From Gymnorhina tibicen (taxonomy: Eukaryota > Chordata > Aves > Passeriformes > Artamidae): 64,000 nt of DNA. Shown one piece after another: positions 1 to 12,380 of the stretch. The notes under the pieces are model-generated. The model did not search any database and had not been told where the DNA came from. It saw nothing but the letters and a program-made list of their open reading frames with translations. Made by a program: the position numbers and the translations under genes. The stretch lies in assembly GCA_013399875.1 (NCBI GenBank), contig VXAZ01003271.1, forward strand, positions 211,129 to 275,128. The letters are read 5' to 3'. Position 1 is the stretch's first letter; each line of letters opens with the position of its first letter.

Positions 1-3000
1 GAAGGGCGCGTTGCTGTCGTTTGGATGGAGAAGGCAGTTGAGTTTATTCAGATTGCAACCCAGTGATTGCTGCTGTAGGCTGTGATATATAACTAAGGAA
101 TAAAAGGTTTGGGGTGTTAAAATAGATCTGTGAGAATATTTAATTGGAGTTTTAGGTGTACAAAAGTTGTCATATACTTCACCCTCATTTTGGCCTTGAA
201 GGATTTGATAGATCAGAAATTAGGATTAGTTTGGGTTTGACGTGGGGCTTCAACTCCTTGTCTGCAAAGAAATTACAAATCTTAAAACTGTTTTTTTTGC
301 ATTTGGAGCAATTTTGCTCCAAAATTGGAACTGCGATGGGATGAGGGTGGGGTGGAAGAAAGGAGATGAGTCTGGCTGCTATGAGAAATGATGAGGAGCG
401 TAGGGGGAGTTAAAGGAGCAGAGCAATGTTGTCTGTGCAGAAGTGGTTTTCAAGTATTTTGAATGATGGTGGCATAGTTCATTTAACAGAGGCCTAGAAT
501 GCCATTAAGCTGTTTCAGAAAATAACTGCCTGTTTTACTTCCTAAGGGTTATGTCTGACTGCAGGACTATTCAATTGTGGTCTTGCTTTTTGATTATTTA
601 CTTGATACTGTCAAAGGCTTCTCTTCAGTTTTTATGTCTGCAAGTGTACAGCATGAACTAGTAGTACTGGCTTTTGACTTTGAAATCCTTAGTTTAATCA
701 CTTGAAAAAAGGAGGGGGGAAAAAAGCCCAGGACAATGTGTTATTCTCAAGTAATAGCTTAGCTTCTGTCTCTTTTAAAGAAAGTTGCTGATATTTTTCC
801 AGTATTTGTTTATCCTATGTTTAACCACATCAGTTATAGTTCAGCTTAATTTGCTTGGTTTCTTCAGGACACACAGACTGTTATTCATAGGTTGATAAAT
901 TTGCACACTGAAATTTAGTAACCGAAGTTAATTCAACTTCAGCTGGACGAAGAGCACCTTTCTCCCTGCATACCTCTTCTTCCTACAACTGGCTCTTCTA
1001 AGCTGTTTATGAGATGCTTGCCTTGAAAAAAAGAGCAAATAGGTACATTGAGTCAGAATGACCTCGATTTTAAAGCAGGAACAACAAAGCAAGCAGCTTG
1101 CAGAAGAACACAGAGTATCTCTCATCTCTGTAACAGTTTGCATTGAACTGAAAAACTGAGTGCCTTCTTGCGCAGGCAGCAATATTTAGCATTTCAGAGG
1201 TGGGGTACTTGGGAAATAAAGACATGGTAATTGGTTTTTCATAGCAGTCAATGAGACAATTGCTCCTAACTGGTATCAGAACATTTCACCTCTCCCCAGT
1301 CAACTTCATGGAATGAAATCCAAAGATTCTAACTTTCTTTCAGTTTTCAAGAAAACACTGGAGGTTTTTTTTAGTTGCTCTCAGTACAGGTAGAGGAGAA
1401 AGGAATAAAATACTGTATTTTCTGCAATTCTTCTTCTCCAGTAAATGAGTGAGGAGTCAAAACTAGAGGTTTACCCAAGTGGATCCAAAATTTTTGCTGA
1501 ACAAGAGCCTGAGACGGCTCAATACTGGCAGAGTACTGGCACCTGCTTTCCCAGTCCTTGATTGTTTTCTTATGTTCTTCTCTTTTCTGATGGAATTTTA
1601 CTTTTGGTATGTCACTTGCTTCTGTTAACTGAGGCAAGTTAATTCCCTAAATGCTTGTGTTATGCATGAGGTGAGGGAGAAGAACGTGGCAACACAGGAT
1701 TGTTGTTAAAAGGTCGTAATTGTCACTTGTTGCCACCAAGAGGCATTAGATACACTACCTCACTCAATGACTGAATAAATTTTAAAGTTCTGTGACAAGC
1801 CATTTTCCAAATAATATAAATCAAAACTATAAGGAGGGAAGAATTTTCTTCACTGTGATTCAGCAGTCTTTCTGTTCAGTCTCTGAGCCACCGGAAAGAA
1901 ACAGTGTTTGCTACACCATGCTTGCTTATTCTACTTGCTTTCCTGTAGTTTTAAGGGTAGTCTTGTGATCTCTACCGTGTCTTCATTGAAAGTTTGCTTA
2001 ACTGCTCATCAGACTGAGGAGTCTCAGTCTACGTCCAGGCTAACTTAGTTCAGCGTTTCTAACTGAGTACTGTTTTAGAGGAATAGACTGTGCTCTTGTT
2101 CTGTACCTACAGCTTTCCTTACCAAACTGTGTGTGATGCTGTTGCACTTCTTGATTCTAGCAATTGATGATGTAAACAAATGCCTTGGTAATGCAAATGT
2201 TAAATTGCCACAGTAGTGATTTGGAGAGCAATAGTACGCTCCAAAACTAAACTGTTACATATCACATCCATCCCTTTCTCTTTTGTAGAATAACAATAGC
2301 CTTGAATAATTGGAAATCATATTTTCACAGGTGAAATAGAAAACACAGAAAGCTAAGCTGCATTTGGTGAAACACTTTTGATGCAGGAGTTTGAAAATTT
2401 GCTCGGAACACTTGATCCATTAACCAAATAGTATTGGCAGAGATATTCAGCCTTCAGTCTGGTTAGGACCAGATTTCTCAGTCATACTGAACTCTCTGTG
2501 AACCTTCTAATAGGAAACTACAATTACGTTATTATTTCAGGGCAGATCACAGATTTCCAGTTCTTCTCAGAAGTGCTGGACTCATTCGGTGGGGCTGATG
2601 AACTGACATGGGCTTAGTGTTCAAAATTAGTTTCTCCAGAGTTGCATGTCCGTTATGAGCCTCCTGTTGTACATGACCCACTTTAAACAAGTGTCTGAGC
2701 TCAGTTTTTCTGCATGAAACACTGTGCCCTTGAAGCACGTCAGCTCCTTGCTTGTGGCTGTGTTCTCCATTCTTTGTGTCCCAGCAGCTCCTTGAGCTTG
2801 GATCCATTTTGTGTGCTTGGAGAGACACATTTGGTTCAACTGTACTTCAAACACAATCATAATACTCCTCTAAGCATAGATTTTAGCTTTATGGTTAGTT
2901 GGGAATGAGGGGAACTGCATCACTTGGGAGGTTATTTTTGCTATCCACCACTGCTTCGGTTAACCTGTAAGCTCCCTCCTTTGCAGGGAGAAGTGGGACC

Positions 3001-3208
3001 ACATTTGCTTTTATCCCACACCACGCACGATTGCTTGGGCTGCACAGATACTCTGCACCCCTGTGCTATTCTTCTACTCCCCTGAAAAAAACTGTATGTA
3101 AATAACAGACTGGAGAGACACCGTTCACTGAAAGATCATAGAGATTACACACAATTTTTTTTTCCAAAAAATGGAATTATCCCAAAGAAATAGACATCCA
3201 TCTTTATT

Positions 3209-3314
3209 AAAAAAAAAAAAAAAAAAAAGAGGCCAAACAATTGCTATTCAAAAAAAAAAACACCCAACTTTTATAAAAAAAAAAAAAAAAAAAAAGGTGG
3301 CCAAGCGATTGCTA
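3209..3314. repeat. Paired poly-A tracts with duplicated flank
   Basis: Two A-runs (3209-3228 and 3275-3295) are each followed by a similar 19-20 bp flank: gaggccaaacaattgctat and ggtggccaagcgattgctat. A third, shorter A-run lies at 3250-3260. This looks like a local tandem duplication of an A-rich unit of about 66 bp. Confidence 0.75.
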
Positions 3315-6300
3315 TGCTAAAAGATACAGCAAAAGTTTTTATTTGCTGCCCCTAAGTACTGCACTTGTTTGAAGATTTTGTGGAACTATTTTCTTACATG
3401 TCCAGGTTTCTCTATGAAAGAGCATAGGAGAGAATATTGATTTTTTTTTCCATTATCTCATTTAGAGTTGCCATTTTTTGTCTCTTGCAAGTACTCAACC
3501 TAAACTTACTTCAGCAAACAACATGTAATCGAGTGTCTTAGCTGAAAAAAAAGGTATTCCTCTGCTCTTTAAACAGCAAGGATGAAGTCTTTGTACACAT
3601 AAAATTAGAAAGTCTCTTCTAAGCTGTTCTAGTCAGTGTCAAGAAACACTGTCCCAAAAATAATGTTTGTGCAAAATAAAAAGTCCAAAGCTTTTACGTC
3701 CTTTATTAATCTTTCCAGTAAAAAATGTCTTGGCCTAATATTTTGCTCAGCTGCAAAACAGCTTTTGAGTTGAAGCTGCAGAGAGAGATGTTTTTATGTT
3801 TTAAATGCTTTTTAAACACAGGTAAAACACAGTGTCAGCCTGTCTCTCATTCTGCCAAAGTTGAAATTAGCAGCAGGTTTCTTGCCTGCCCAAACTTTAA
3901 AACAAGCTGAATCAAGTTCCTCCCTCTCTGATCTGCACTGTTGTCGGTTGAGCCCCCAGTCTGGCTTCCCCTCAGCTCTGCGGAGGTTTGGATTTGAATC
4001 AAGTTTTTTTTTTTTTCAAATACTGTGGTTTTAACAAGGGATCATTCCTGTCATTTTCTGTATTACTTGCCTGACATTATTTGCCTGACATTCTCCAGAT
4101 AAAATACTCACTGAACCACTCTCTGCGTCATGGCATTTTCTTTTCAGCATCCCAGGTGCATCCACTGCCCATGCTGAGGTGCTTCTGTCAGTCAGGTCTT
4201 CCTCAGAGTAAATGGAAGTAATGAGAAGATGTAAATGGAAGATGATGAGAGAGTTGAAATTTCGTCTGTCAGGGAGGTCACAGGAAGGAAGGGCAGTAAA
4301 AGAAAGGAGTTTCCTGCAAAGCCTGGGTTGATAACACTGTCAGGCAGCTGAAAGTTGTCCAAACAGAGATAACCTTCATACTGGGGAATGGATTACTAAA
4401 AAACCTCTTCCTGAGCTGAGGGGTGTAACTTGGTTTTATCCATCATTGTCCATTTTTTGGATATTTTTCTCTCCTTAAGCTACAATTAATCATACTGTTT
4501 TATCATGAATGTGAACTGCATGTTTCCTTCAGGCAAACCTGCATTTTTCCCTCTTTCTGGTCCAGTGCATTTACAGACCTTTATCATCTAAAGGCTTCCT
4601 GGAGACAATAGGAGCCAGAGAATTTTTGCAAATGAAAACTGAATTGTCGTTTAGAAAAAAACAGAGGCTCAATCTGTTGGCAGGGCTTTGTTTGATTCTC
4701 TTTCCAAGAAGTACAAATTTCAAAGTTCAAACCCAGTTCTAAGCAAACACTTTCAAACTTCTTGGCATTTTAGTGTGGGAGCCCCAGTTGCTCCTTTCTG
4801 TGAAGGAGTCTGGCATAGTTTTCTGTAGGCAGGGAATGCAGGGAGTTCAGTTAATTAAAGCTGGTATTACATGTGAACTTCCACTCCATGCATGACAGAA
4901 ATGGAAATAAATTAGTGGGCTTGTGACACTCAACAGCTTATAGTGCCTCTGAGAATCAGTTTTTAATAGGAAACTGGAATCAAAAGAAAAAGTCACTCTC
5001 AAAACTCTGGCTAAAACTGGAAACATCCTTTAGCCCTGCAGTGGTATTTGTGAAGAGCTGAGTGTGACACAGGTCACCCAAAGCTGGTGTTACCACGATT
5101 GCTCATGCCAGATGCCTGGTGGCAGGAGTTATTAACCCTCACCTCAGAGACACTCAGGGCTGCCTCCCCTGAGATTATGTGATTTATGCTGTTCTTCCCT
5201 TGCTCCTTCTTGCAGTTTACAGATGCCTCTGTCGGTTCTCCCCAGTCTGTCCCAGCTCTGCTGCTTCAATGTCTGTTGTCTGTGTATAGGTGCCTCTTCA
5301 GTGGCTCAGTCAGGCAAAATGAAATCTTGTGGGCCGAGTTGGAGCAGGAGAACCTGAACAGTCACCTCTCAAAATGTCATGAAGCTGTAAAACGTAATTA
5401 GGACTTGCATCTAAGGATAGAAAATGTTAAAAGGCAGTACGTGTGTAAGATTTTCAAGATGTCATATTAGCATAATTCATTTTGGTGGCTGACCAACCCC
5501 TTTCCTTCCTCAGCGGGGGAAGTTGTCATCTGTAAGAGCTGTGCTGATGTTTGCAGCAGAAGCACAGCAGGGTTGGGGCTGAGCCTTTGAAGGCTATATT
5601 GCTTAGTAACATCATCTGACACATAAGACATTTGGCCTCAGCCAGGGACAAGGAGGCCCCTCAAAATGCTAGCATGTGCTTTTTCCTTTCAGCACACTAG
5701 TGGGACTGGTGTATTTTAAATACAGTGGAGAAATGGAATGGAAAAAAACAACAGCTGGTCCCGAGAAAGGCCAAATAAACTCTGTTGTGTAAGCCCAGAG
5801 ATAAGAAGGTTATAGCATATGCAGTGTTAATGACATTATATCAAACCTTGAAAGAACAGCATTTTGTTTCAAGATTAATTCCAGACTGCCTTTCTCTTCT
5901 TTTCCTTAGTAATCTAAACCAAAACCAAACTAATTAAGTCATTGTTTGACCACCACTTCACACTATTCTGTTAGTAGCTGTTTCTCTTTCATATCACAGA
6001 CATTATATGTTAATTTAGTTGGGGTATTTTACACACTTCTTAAACTGTGTTTTGAACATTCAAAACTGAGATGTCAAGTTTCAGGAATTATGAGTAAACT
6101 GTAGTTGCTGTTTCTCATGTATAACGAACTTCAGTACATGGAATGTTTACTTGATGAGGTGCTTTCGTGAGAACGTGGCCTCTGTGTCTGCAGCATACCT
6201 CAAGCAATGAGGGTCTTCAGACAGCTGCAGGAGGGCTGAGAGATGGAGAAAATGAAGAATAGAATTTCTAACTAACTTGGCACCTGTCAGTCAGTGCTAT

Positions 6301-9300
6301 CCCCTTCCCCATCTTCATTTCAAATTTCATCTCACATGATGGTTCCAGAAAGACTGAATGACCTACAGTATTTTATGGAAATGTGTATTTATTTTGGGGG
6401 TTTCTAAGGTGGCTGATGAGGCAGGGAATAGGATCCAGCCATTCTCTCCAGCCTTCACCCTTATTTATACATAATGACTCATGCTCTTCTTGCTCTTCAC
6501 AGTCCTTTCATAATGAAAGTAAACTATGATAGCTTTGAGTGGTGTCTGGAAAAAGTGCTGTTTTCTTCATAATTTCAGAAGAAACAAGGGAAAAAAAGCA
6601 GTTGAAATTTAAGTCCTGTAAATTTAACATTAGAAGTCAAACATAAGGGCTTGTGAGTCCATTAGAATAGCTAATTAGTTCTGTTATAAAATAAATGGCA
6701 TTACCTGTTTGTTTGCTGTGTTAGTGCAGGTGAATGATTTCTGACTATTACTATCTATTGGCATCTTCAGACTGATTTGTCATTTTTAAGGTTTTTACAT
6801 AGTAAAACTCAGTGGTAGCATGTGAAATGGTTAGAGATGTTTTTCTTGTAGGCTTGGGTCTTGCTACAGAAACTGCTTTGGTACTGCCCTGCTTCAAAGA
6901 CGCTGAGGTGAGAGCAGGACAGTGACAGTGACAGACTGGAAAGCGTGAAGCAGACATAGCTGTCAGATAAAATTTGTTTACCAGACAGTGTTGGATTTCC
7001 CTTCACACTGGAAGCACAGGTCTGCTTTATTTGCTCTCTAATCACACTCTGGTCCAGCACAGTATGTTTTATACCCCCTCACAAGGAAAGGCATGGAGGT
7101 TGCTGTTCCTTCTAGATCTTCAGACCTTTCTGAGCTTGCAGTTAGCTGCTGGCTTGCTGCTTGGCATGAAGAAAACAGAGGGAAGACCTGAGCATCCTGC
7201 GTGTAGAGAGGGTTGCAGTGGGCGTGCAAAAGCTGCTGGGGGTGAAGGCTGCAGGGGGCACAGCTAAGATGACTCTGACAATACGGGAGTCTCAGAAAAG
7301 GCTATTTTTACTTGATTCTCACCCGGGTCTGGCACCATGACCTGAATTCTGTTGTATTTCAGCCTGTCTGCTGTGCTATGTCCAGTGTGCTGCAACAAGT
7401 TCTTGTTTGTCCCGGATAAATTTAGCTTTAGCTGAATTAATGGGCAGGTGCACTTTGCAGAATGAGATAACTGGAGAAATCCTGAGAATGTCAATGACAC
7501 ATAAAATAGCTAATGTAAGTACCAAATCTCATCTTCACTAAAAGCCAAGGACACCTGTTTTTCCACAGGTTTCAGAGCATTTGGAAAGCACTGATTACTG
7601 TCTTGCTTCCTAGCTTTCAAAATCACTCTCAAGTCCTTTAAGTGCACACTACCTGTTAACTGTGAGAAAATATTTTTGAGAAAACAAATGTGAAAAGGAC
7701 TGTGTTTATACCCATAAGCTAAATAAAACACTGAAATGCAGCCCTGAAATAAAATCTGGCAGTTTGTACGGGGAACACAAATGGACCTTCTGTTCAGTTA
7801 CTCGGATGACTGAAAAAGTTTTGTTTAAAAGTTATGGGGAGTACTGCAAATGCTCTGTATTTGGTTTTAGAGTACATTTCTTCCACCTCCTTGTCCCTCA
7901 GTGTGTTTTGCTAACAAATTGTATGATACATTTTCTTTGGTGTACCGTAGGTTCTTCTACAGCTGACATAGAGAATACCTTCTGGTAAGTTCTGAAAAAA
8001 GCAGGGATCTGTCTTCTATGTTAATAGACTTTAGATAAAATGTAGAAAAAAGAGGAGAGTTTAATCTAGATTATTTTTTTAATGTTCTCCTGCCCTTTTG
8101 TGTTATAGGTCAGAATTTCAAAGCAGCGAAGAGAAAATTTTTAAACTACTGATTTTAAGACCAGGAAATTCTCTTTGCCAGTGCTCAGTGAAATAATCCC
8201 ATGTATATTTTACTGGATGCTTCGTTAATTTATATAAGAAAATGCATCCTCATGCATTTTTACGGAAATATTTAAGAGCTGAGATTATTTCTTAAAGAGT
8301 CAATTCTGCAAGTACAAAGACAAACTTCTATTTGGAACCATTTTTTAAAAAAAGTTAGTTTTATCTGCTTTATGCTTAGACTTGAAATTATCCATTTCTA
8401 TCTAGCGCTTTATAATTGGACTACCATGTTACAACTGGAGAACTCTGTCAAATCCATGTGTTTTAAACTGAGTTCTTGACTTATTTTCACATCTGAGGGA
8501 GTTGCAGTAGACAAACCTGTCTTCTCAAAATCTACCTAATGTTTTTTTGGTGGCAGTTCCAAAAAATAAGGGGATAACAGTGCAGGTAGTTTCAGCAAGG
8601 CTCCCCAATTCCTTTGCATGTTCAGTAACCTCTCTGTTGGCATCTTGAAAGAGATTGTTTGAAATATGTCGCAGTCAAAGAAGTACTTTTGGAAGGCTGA
8701 ACTAGAAACTGTTATTTCTTATAAATGTGAGCATATTTGAGTAACTGAATGATAAAATACCCAGAAAATACTAATCCAATGCCAGAATGTGTAGCAGAAA
8801 CCTGACATTGTAAACACATAGAATAGCTGCAAAATCAGGCAGTTTATATGGTGAACATAAAGAGATCATCTTTAATAACTTTGCCTGACGAATTTTATTT
8901 AAAAGATGCCTGTGGTATTCTCTACAATATATATTCTGGTTCACCATATAACTTTTTAGATGTAACGAAAGCGCTGAGCTGGCATTTATTCTCGTAGTGT
9001 AACACTGTAGATCTTCATGTTCACCACTGTTCCACACAATGAGATCATGTTTGTGCTAATCAGTGAAATGCTCCAGTATTCTTTGGCGCGGCTGCCAAGT
9101 AGCACACAGCACTCTTTGTGCATACATTAAATTTTCTCAGTCTCTTGCTCAGAGCGGTCGAATCCTGACCACTGAGAGGAATGGCTGGGCTGTGCCCGCT
9201 CCTGTGCCATGAACATTCACACTGTCACAGCAGGTCTGACAGGCACAACTGTCTGCTTGCTGGTTTTGACTCTTAGAGCTGTTTGGAGATTCCTGGGGGA

Positions 9301-10079
9301 TGAGCTGAACAGCACTTTCTGAGCTGTCTTTGACCCAGGATGACTCCAAGCACAGTGGAGGCATCAGGGCAGAGAGTGCTGACATCTGAAAGAGAGTTGG
9401 CCTGAAAATGGTGTGAGGGGTTCAGATACCTGGGCTCACTCCTGGGAGTCACAGATGAGCTGGAAACTTGCCAAGTACTCAATGAGGGGAGTTTGGTGTT
9501 TTGGGAAGGGAAGGGAAGAGGTGCAGTTAGGGAAGGAGGTGCAGAAGAACGCTGTAAGATCAGGACAAGGAGCAGAACAGCGGTGGGATGATGTGAAATA
9601 GCTTTAGTTCATTGGCCGTGCCTTTCACAGATAGTTTCAAACCAAACTGCTGAGATTCAGGTTTTGTGAGGGTGAAGCTACGAGCTGTAGCCGTCTCAGC
9701 CAGCAGGGAGCCTGCATCCTCTTCTGCGACCACTCAGCAGCCTGGGTGATCACAGGAGTGGTAGCATCTCCCAGCTGTGCTGTGCTGCCTGTGTGTGTTT
9801 GCCTCTGACTTCCTTCCTATCCCTGCTGGAGAGGAGGCAGGAGCAGCTGGTCCCAGCTGGCTCTGTACTGATCATTTGCAAGCACACAGAGATGCAAGTG
9901 GCTGATTTTGCTTTATTAACTTTGAAGGGAAATGGTGAGCCAATGAGGAGTTCCTGTGGTGCACAGGCTGGGTCTTGGGGACCTAGCGGAGGCCCTTAAA
10001 CCCACTTGACATTTGTGATTCTGCATGGGGGAGCATAAGCAGGCAAAACAGGGCTGGGTATATGTTAAGATCTGATTTG

Positions 10080-10565
10080 TGAGAGATGCCTCCGCCCGAA
10101 TTAAGGTGCAAACAAGACCATATGCTGAAGTTAACAATACGGATTTTATTTAACAATGAATGCGAGGTAGAGAAATAAAAGTAGAAGGGGGAAGAGGGGG
10201 AAGGGTGAGATCGAGCAGAAGATAGTCACCAGCTATGGATCAAGCACCATCCCATTGGTCCTTGTTCACTCTCAGCGTCCTGGAGTACCATCTTCATACA
10301 GCCCAAGTTCCAGGGAGCCACGGGATAGTCACAGATGGTGTTCCCGTAACTTGGGCTGATGCATGTATGAGCAGGTGCTTCCTTTTCCACAGTTTTCCAG
10401 AGTAGGAATTTTTGTCCGGATGTGTTAACCAGGATGTGCTAACCAGATCCTGCCGCCAGGCCTGGAATAGCGCCTTCCTGTTGCAAATTCCTCCCTTCTG
10501 TGCTTAGCTCAAGTTCTCACTGTGGTGGTTTATCTTAACGGCAAGTTCCATCTGTGTCCTTGACA
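10080..10565 (-). mobile_element. LTR-like repeat, family A, first copy (approximate ends)
   Basis: It begins near a TG followed by gagagatgcctccgcccgaa, ttaaggtgcaaacaagacca and tatgc, then ggattttattt. The same block recurs near 43961. Read on the minus strand, the AATAAA within the reversed ttttattt would be a polyadenylation signal, fitting a solo LTR on that strand. The far end is not defined. It is called from shared sequence and layout, not from a library search. Confidence 0.5.
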
Positions 10566-10788
10566 GTGTTTGAGACAGGCACCTGTACTCCTTAAGCCCT
10601 TAAAACATACTGGTTTTGTCATGATGAGGATATTACAGGGAGCATTTTGTAAGGGGTTCCTGTGTGGAGGGAGACCTCCCTCGGTTGTTGCAAGGCTGAA
10701 AAAGCCACTATGGGTCCCCTGGGTGTATGGAGCAGCAGTCTGTCCTCTCCAGGGAGGTGCAGTGACATATTGCGGTGTTTGCAGAGGG

Positions 10789-10808
10789 CTATTCTATGAT
10801 TCTGTGAG
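10789..10808 (+). mobile_element. CR1-type 3' terminus
   Basis: ctattctatgattctgtgag matches the CR1 3' tail. The preceding bases were not clearly recognised as CR1, so only the tail is called. Confidence 0.5.
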
Positions 10809-11893
10809 CTAAACAAGACAGCAAGTTGGAACAGAAGCCTCTTGTTTTTCTGCATGGGGAAACACAAATGCTCCCCTTCAGCTCTGCGACAGTTTATCCA
10901 TGGTCAAATCACAGGAGCCCTGGCTGAGGATGGACCAGTGTGGAAGAAAGCACATTACAGTCTGGAGGAGAGTATTATGCTGACATACCTGCCTCCTTTG
11001 CTGTACTTCGGCTTCTGGTTCTGTTGGGAACAGAACAAAATGGTTCTTCATATTAGGACTTTGATAGGTATTGGTACCATGTGGACTTTGGTGTCAGGTA
11101 AAAGTGGAGCTGCCCATAAGTAAAATATTTTCACAAGGAAATGCACAAGTTTACTTTGAATCCATGAATCAAATGTGATTATTCTCAGTTATTCTTTCCT
11201 GAGGAGAGGACTGCTGATGTTTAGCAGGCTTAGATTCTGTTAGTCTTGTGAATTGTCCTATGTAAGCATGAATACTGTAAGATGCCCATGTTACTTTTGT
11301 GCAAGAGGAATGACTCTCCCCAGCCCCGTGTGGCACAGCACCCAGCCTGCTGCTGCATGCACAAACTTAATAAAGCCAGGATGTGGAGGCCCCTTTGAGC
11401 TGCCTCTGGTCCCTTTAGAGGCTGGTTGCAGTCTCCACAGCTTGAAAACCATATTCTCTCTTGCCCGAGCCACCTGCAAAGATCAAACCTTCCATCTAAA
11501 GCATTCACAGTGCTCAAATCCTTGGAATTACAATCCTTAGTGGTCCTTTCCTGTCCTTTGCTTCTTTCAGCATAGTTGTTGGGGGTTTTTTTTGGCACCT
11601 TTCCTTGCACTGATACTCTGTCCACCATTCCTAGAGTCTTGCACACTCTTGGAGCCTGTCACTAAGGCAGCCTGCAGTGACTGCCTTTGTTAAAATTGCT
11701 TAGATAACTTTAAAGAACTAATGGGCACTCTAGAGACCTGTGCTGCTAGTTCCTGAATCCTGCTGGTTCATAACTCTCTTCCTGTCCAAGAAGCTCCATA
11801 AAACATGTACTCTTAGAACATTTCAGCACTTTCTTTCACTGCTGAGTTCTGTAGTGCCAGCACAAACTTACCTGCACCATGCAAGCTTAGGCA

Positions 11894-12380
11894 ATAGAAT
11901 AATAGAATCATTTAGGTTGGAAAAGACCTCTAAGGTCACTGAGTCCAACTGTTATCCCAACACTGCCAAGTCCACCATTAAACCATGTTCCTGAGCGGAG
12001 CATCTACGTATCTTTTAAATACCTGTAGGGATGCTGACTCCACTGCTGCCCTGGGCTGCCTCTTCCAGTGCTTGGCACCCCTTTTGGAGAACTTGTCCCT
12101 AATACCCAACCTGAACCTCCGCGGGCTCAACTCGAGGCCATTTCCTCTCATCCTGTCCCCAGTTACCTGGGAGAAGAGACCACCTCCCACCTGGCTACAC
12201 CCTCATTTCAGGAGTTGTAGAGAGAGATAAGGTCCCCCTTGAGCTTCCTTTTCTCCAGGTTAAATAGGCCCAGCTCCCTCAGCTGCTCCTCATCAGACCT
12301 GTGCTCCAGACCCTTTCCCAGCTCTGTTGCCCTGTTACATTCTCCAGCACCTCAAGGTCTTTGTTGTACTGAATAAGACA
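11894..12380 (-). mobile_element. CR1 LINE fragment, 3' end
   Basis: It begins with aatagaatcatttaggttgg, the reverse complement of the conserved CR1 3' end, and continues with CR1-typical text such as gctgcctcttccagtgcttg and gcccagctccctcagctgct. It is therefore inserted on the minus strand and 5'-truncated. The distal border is approximate. Confidence 0.92.
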
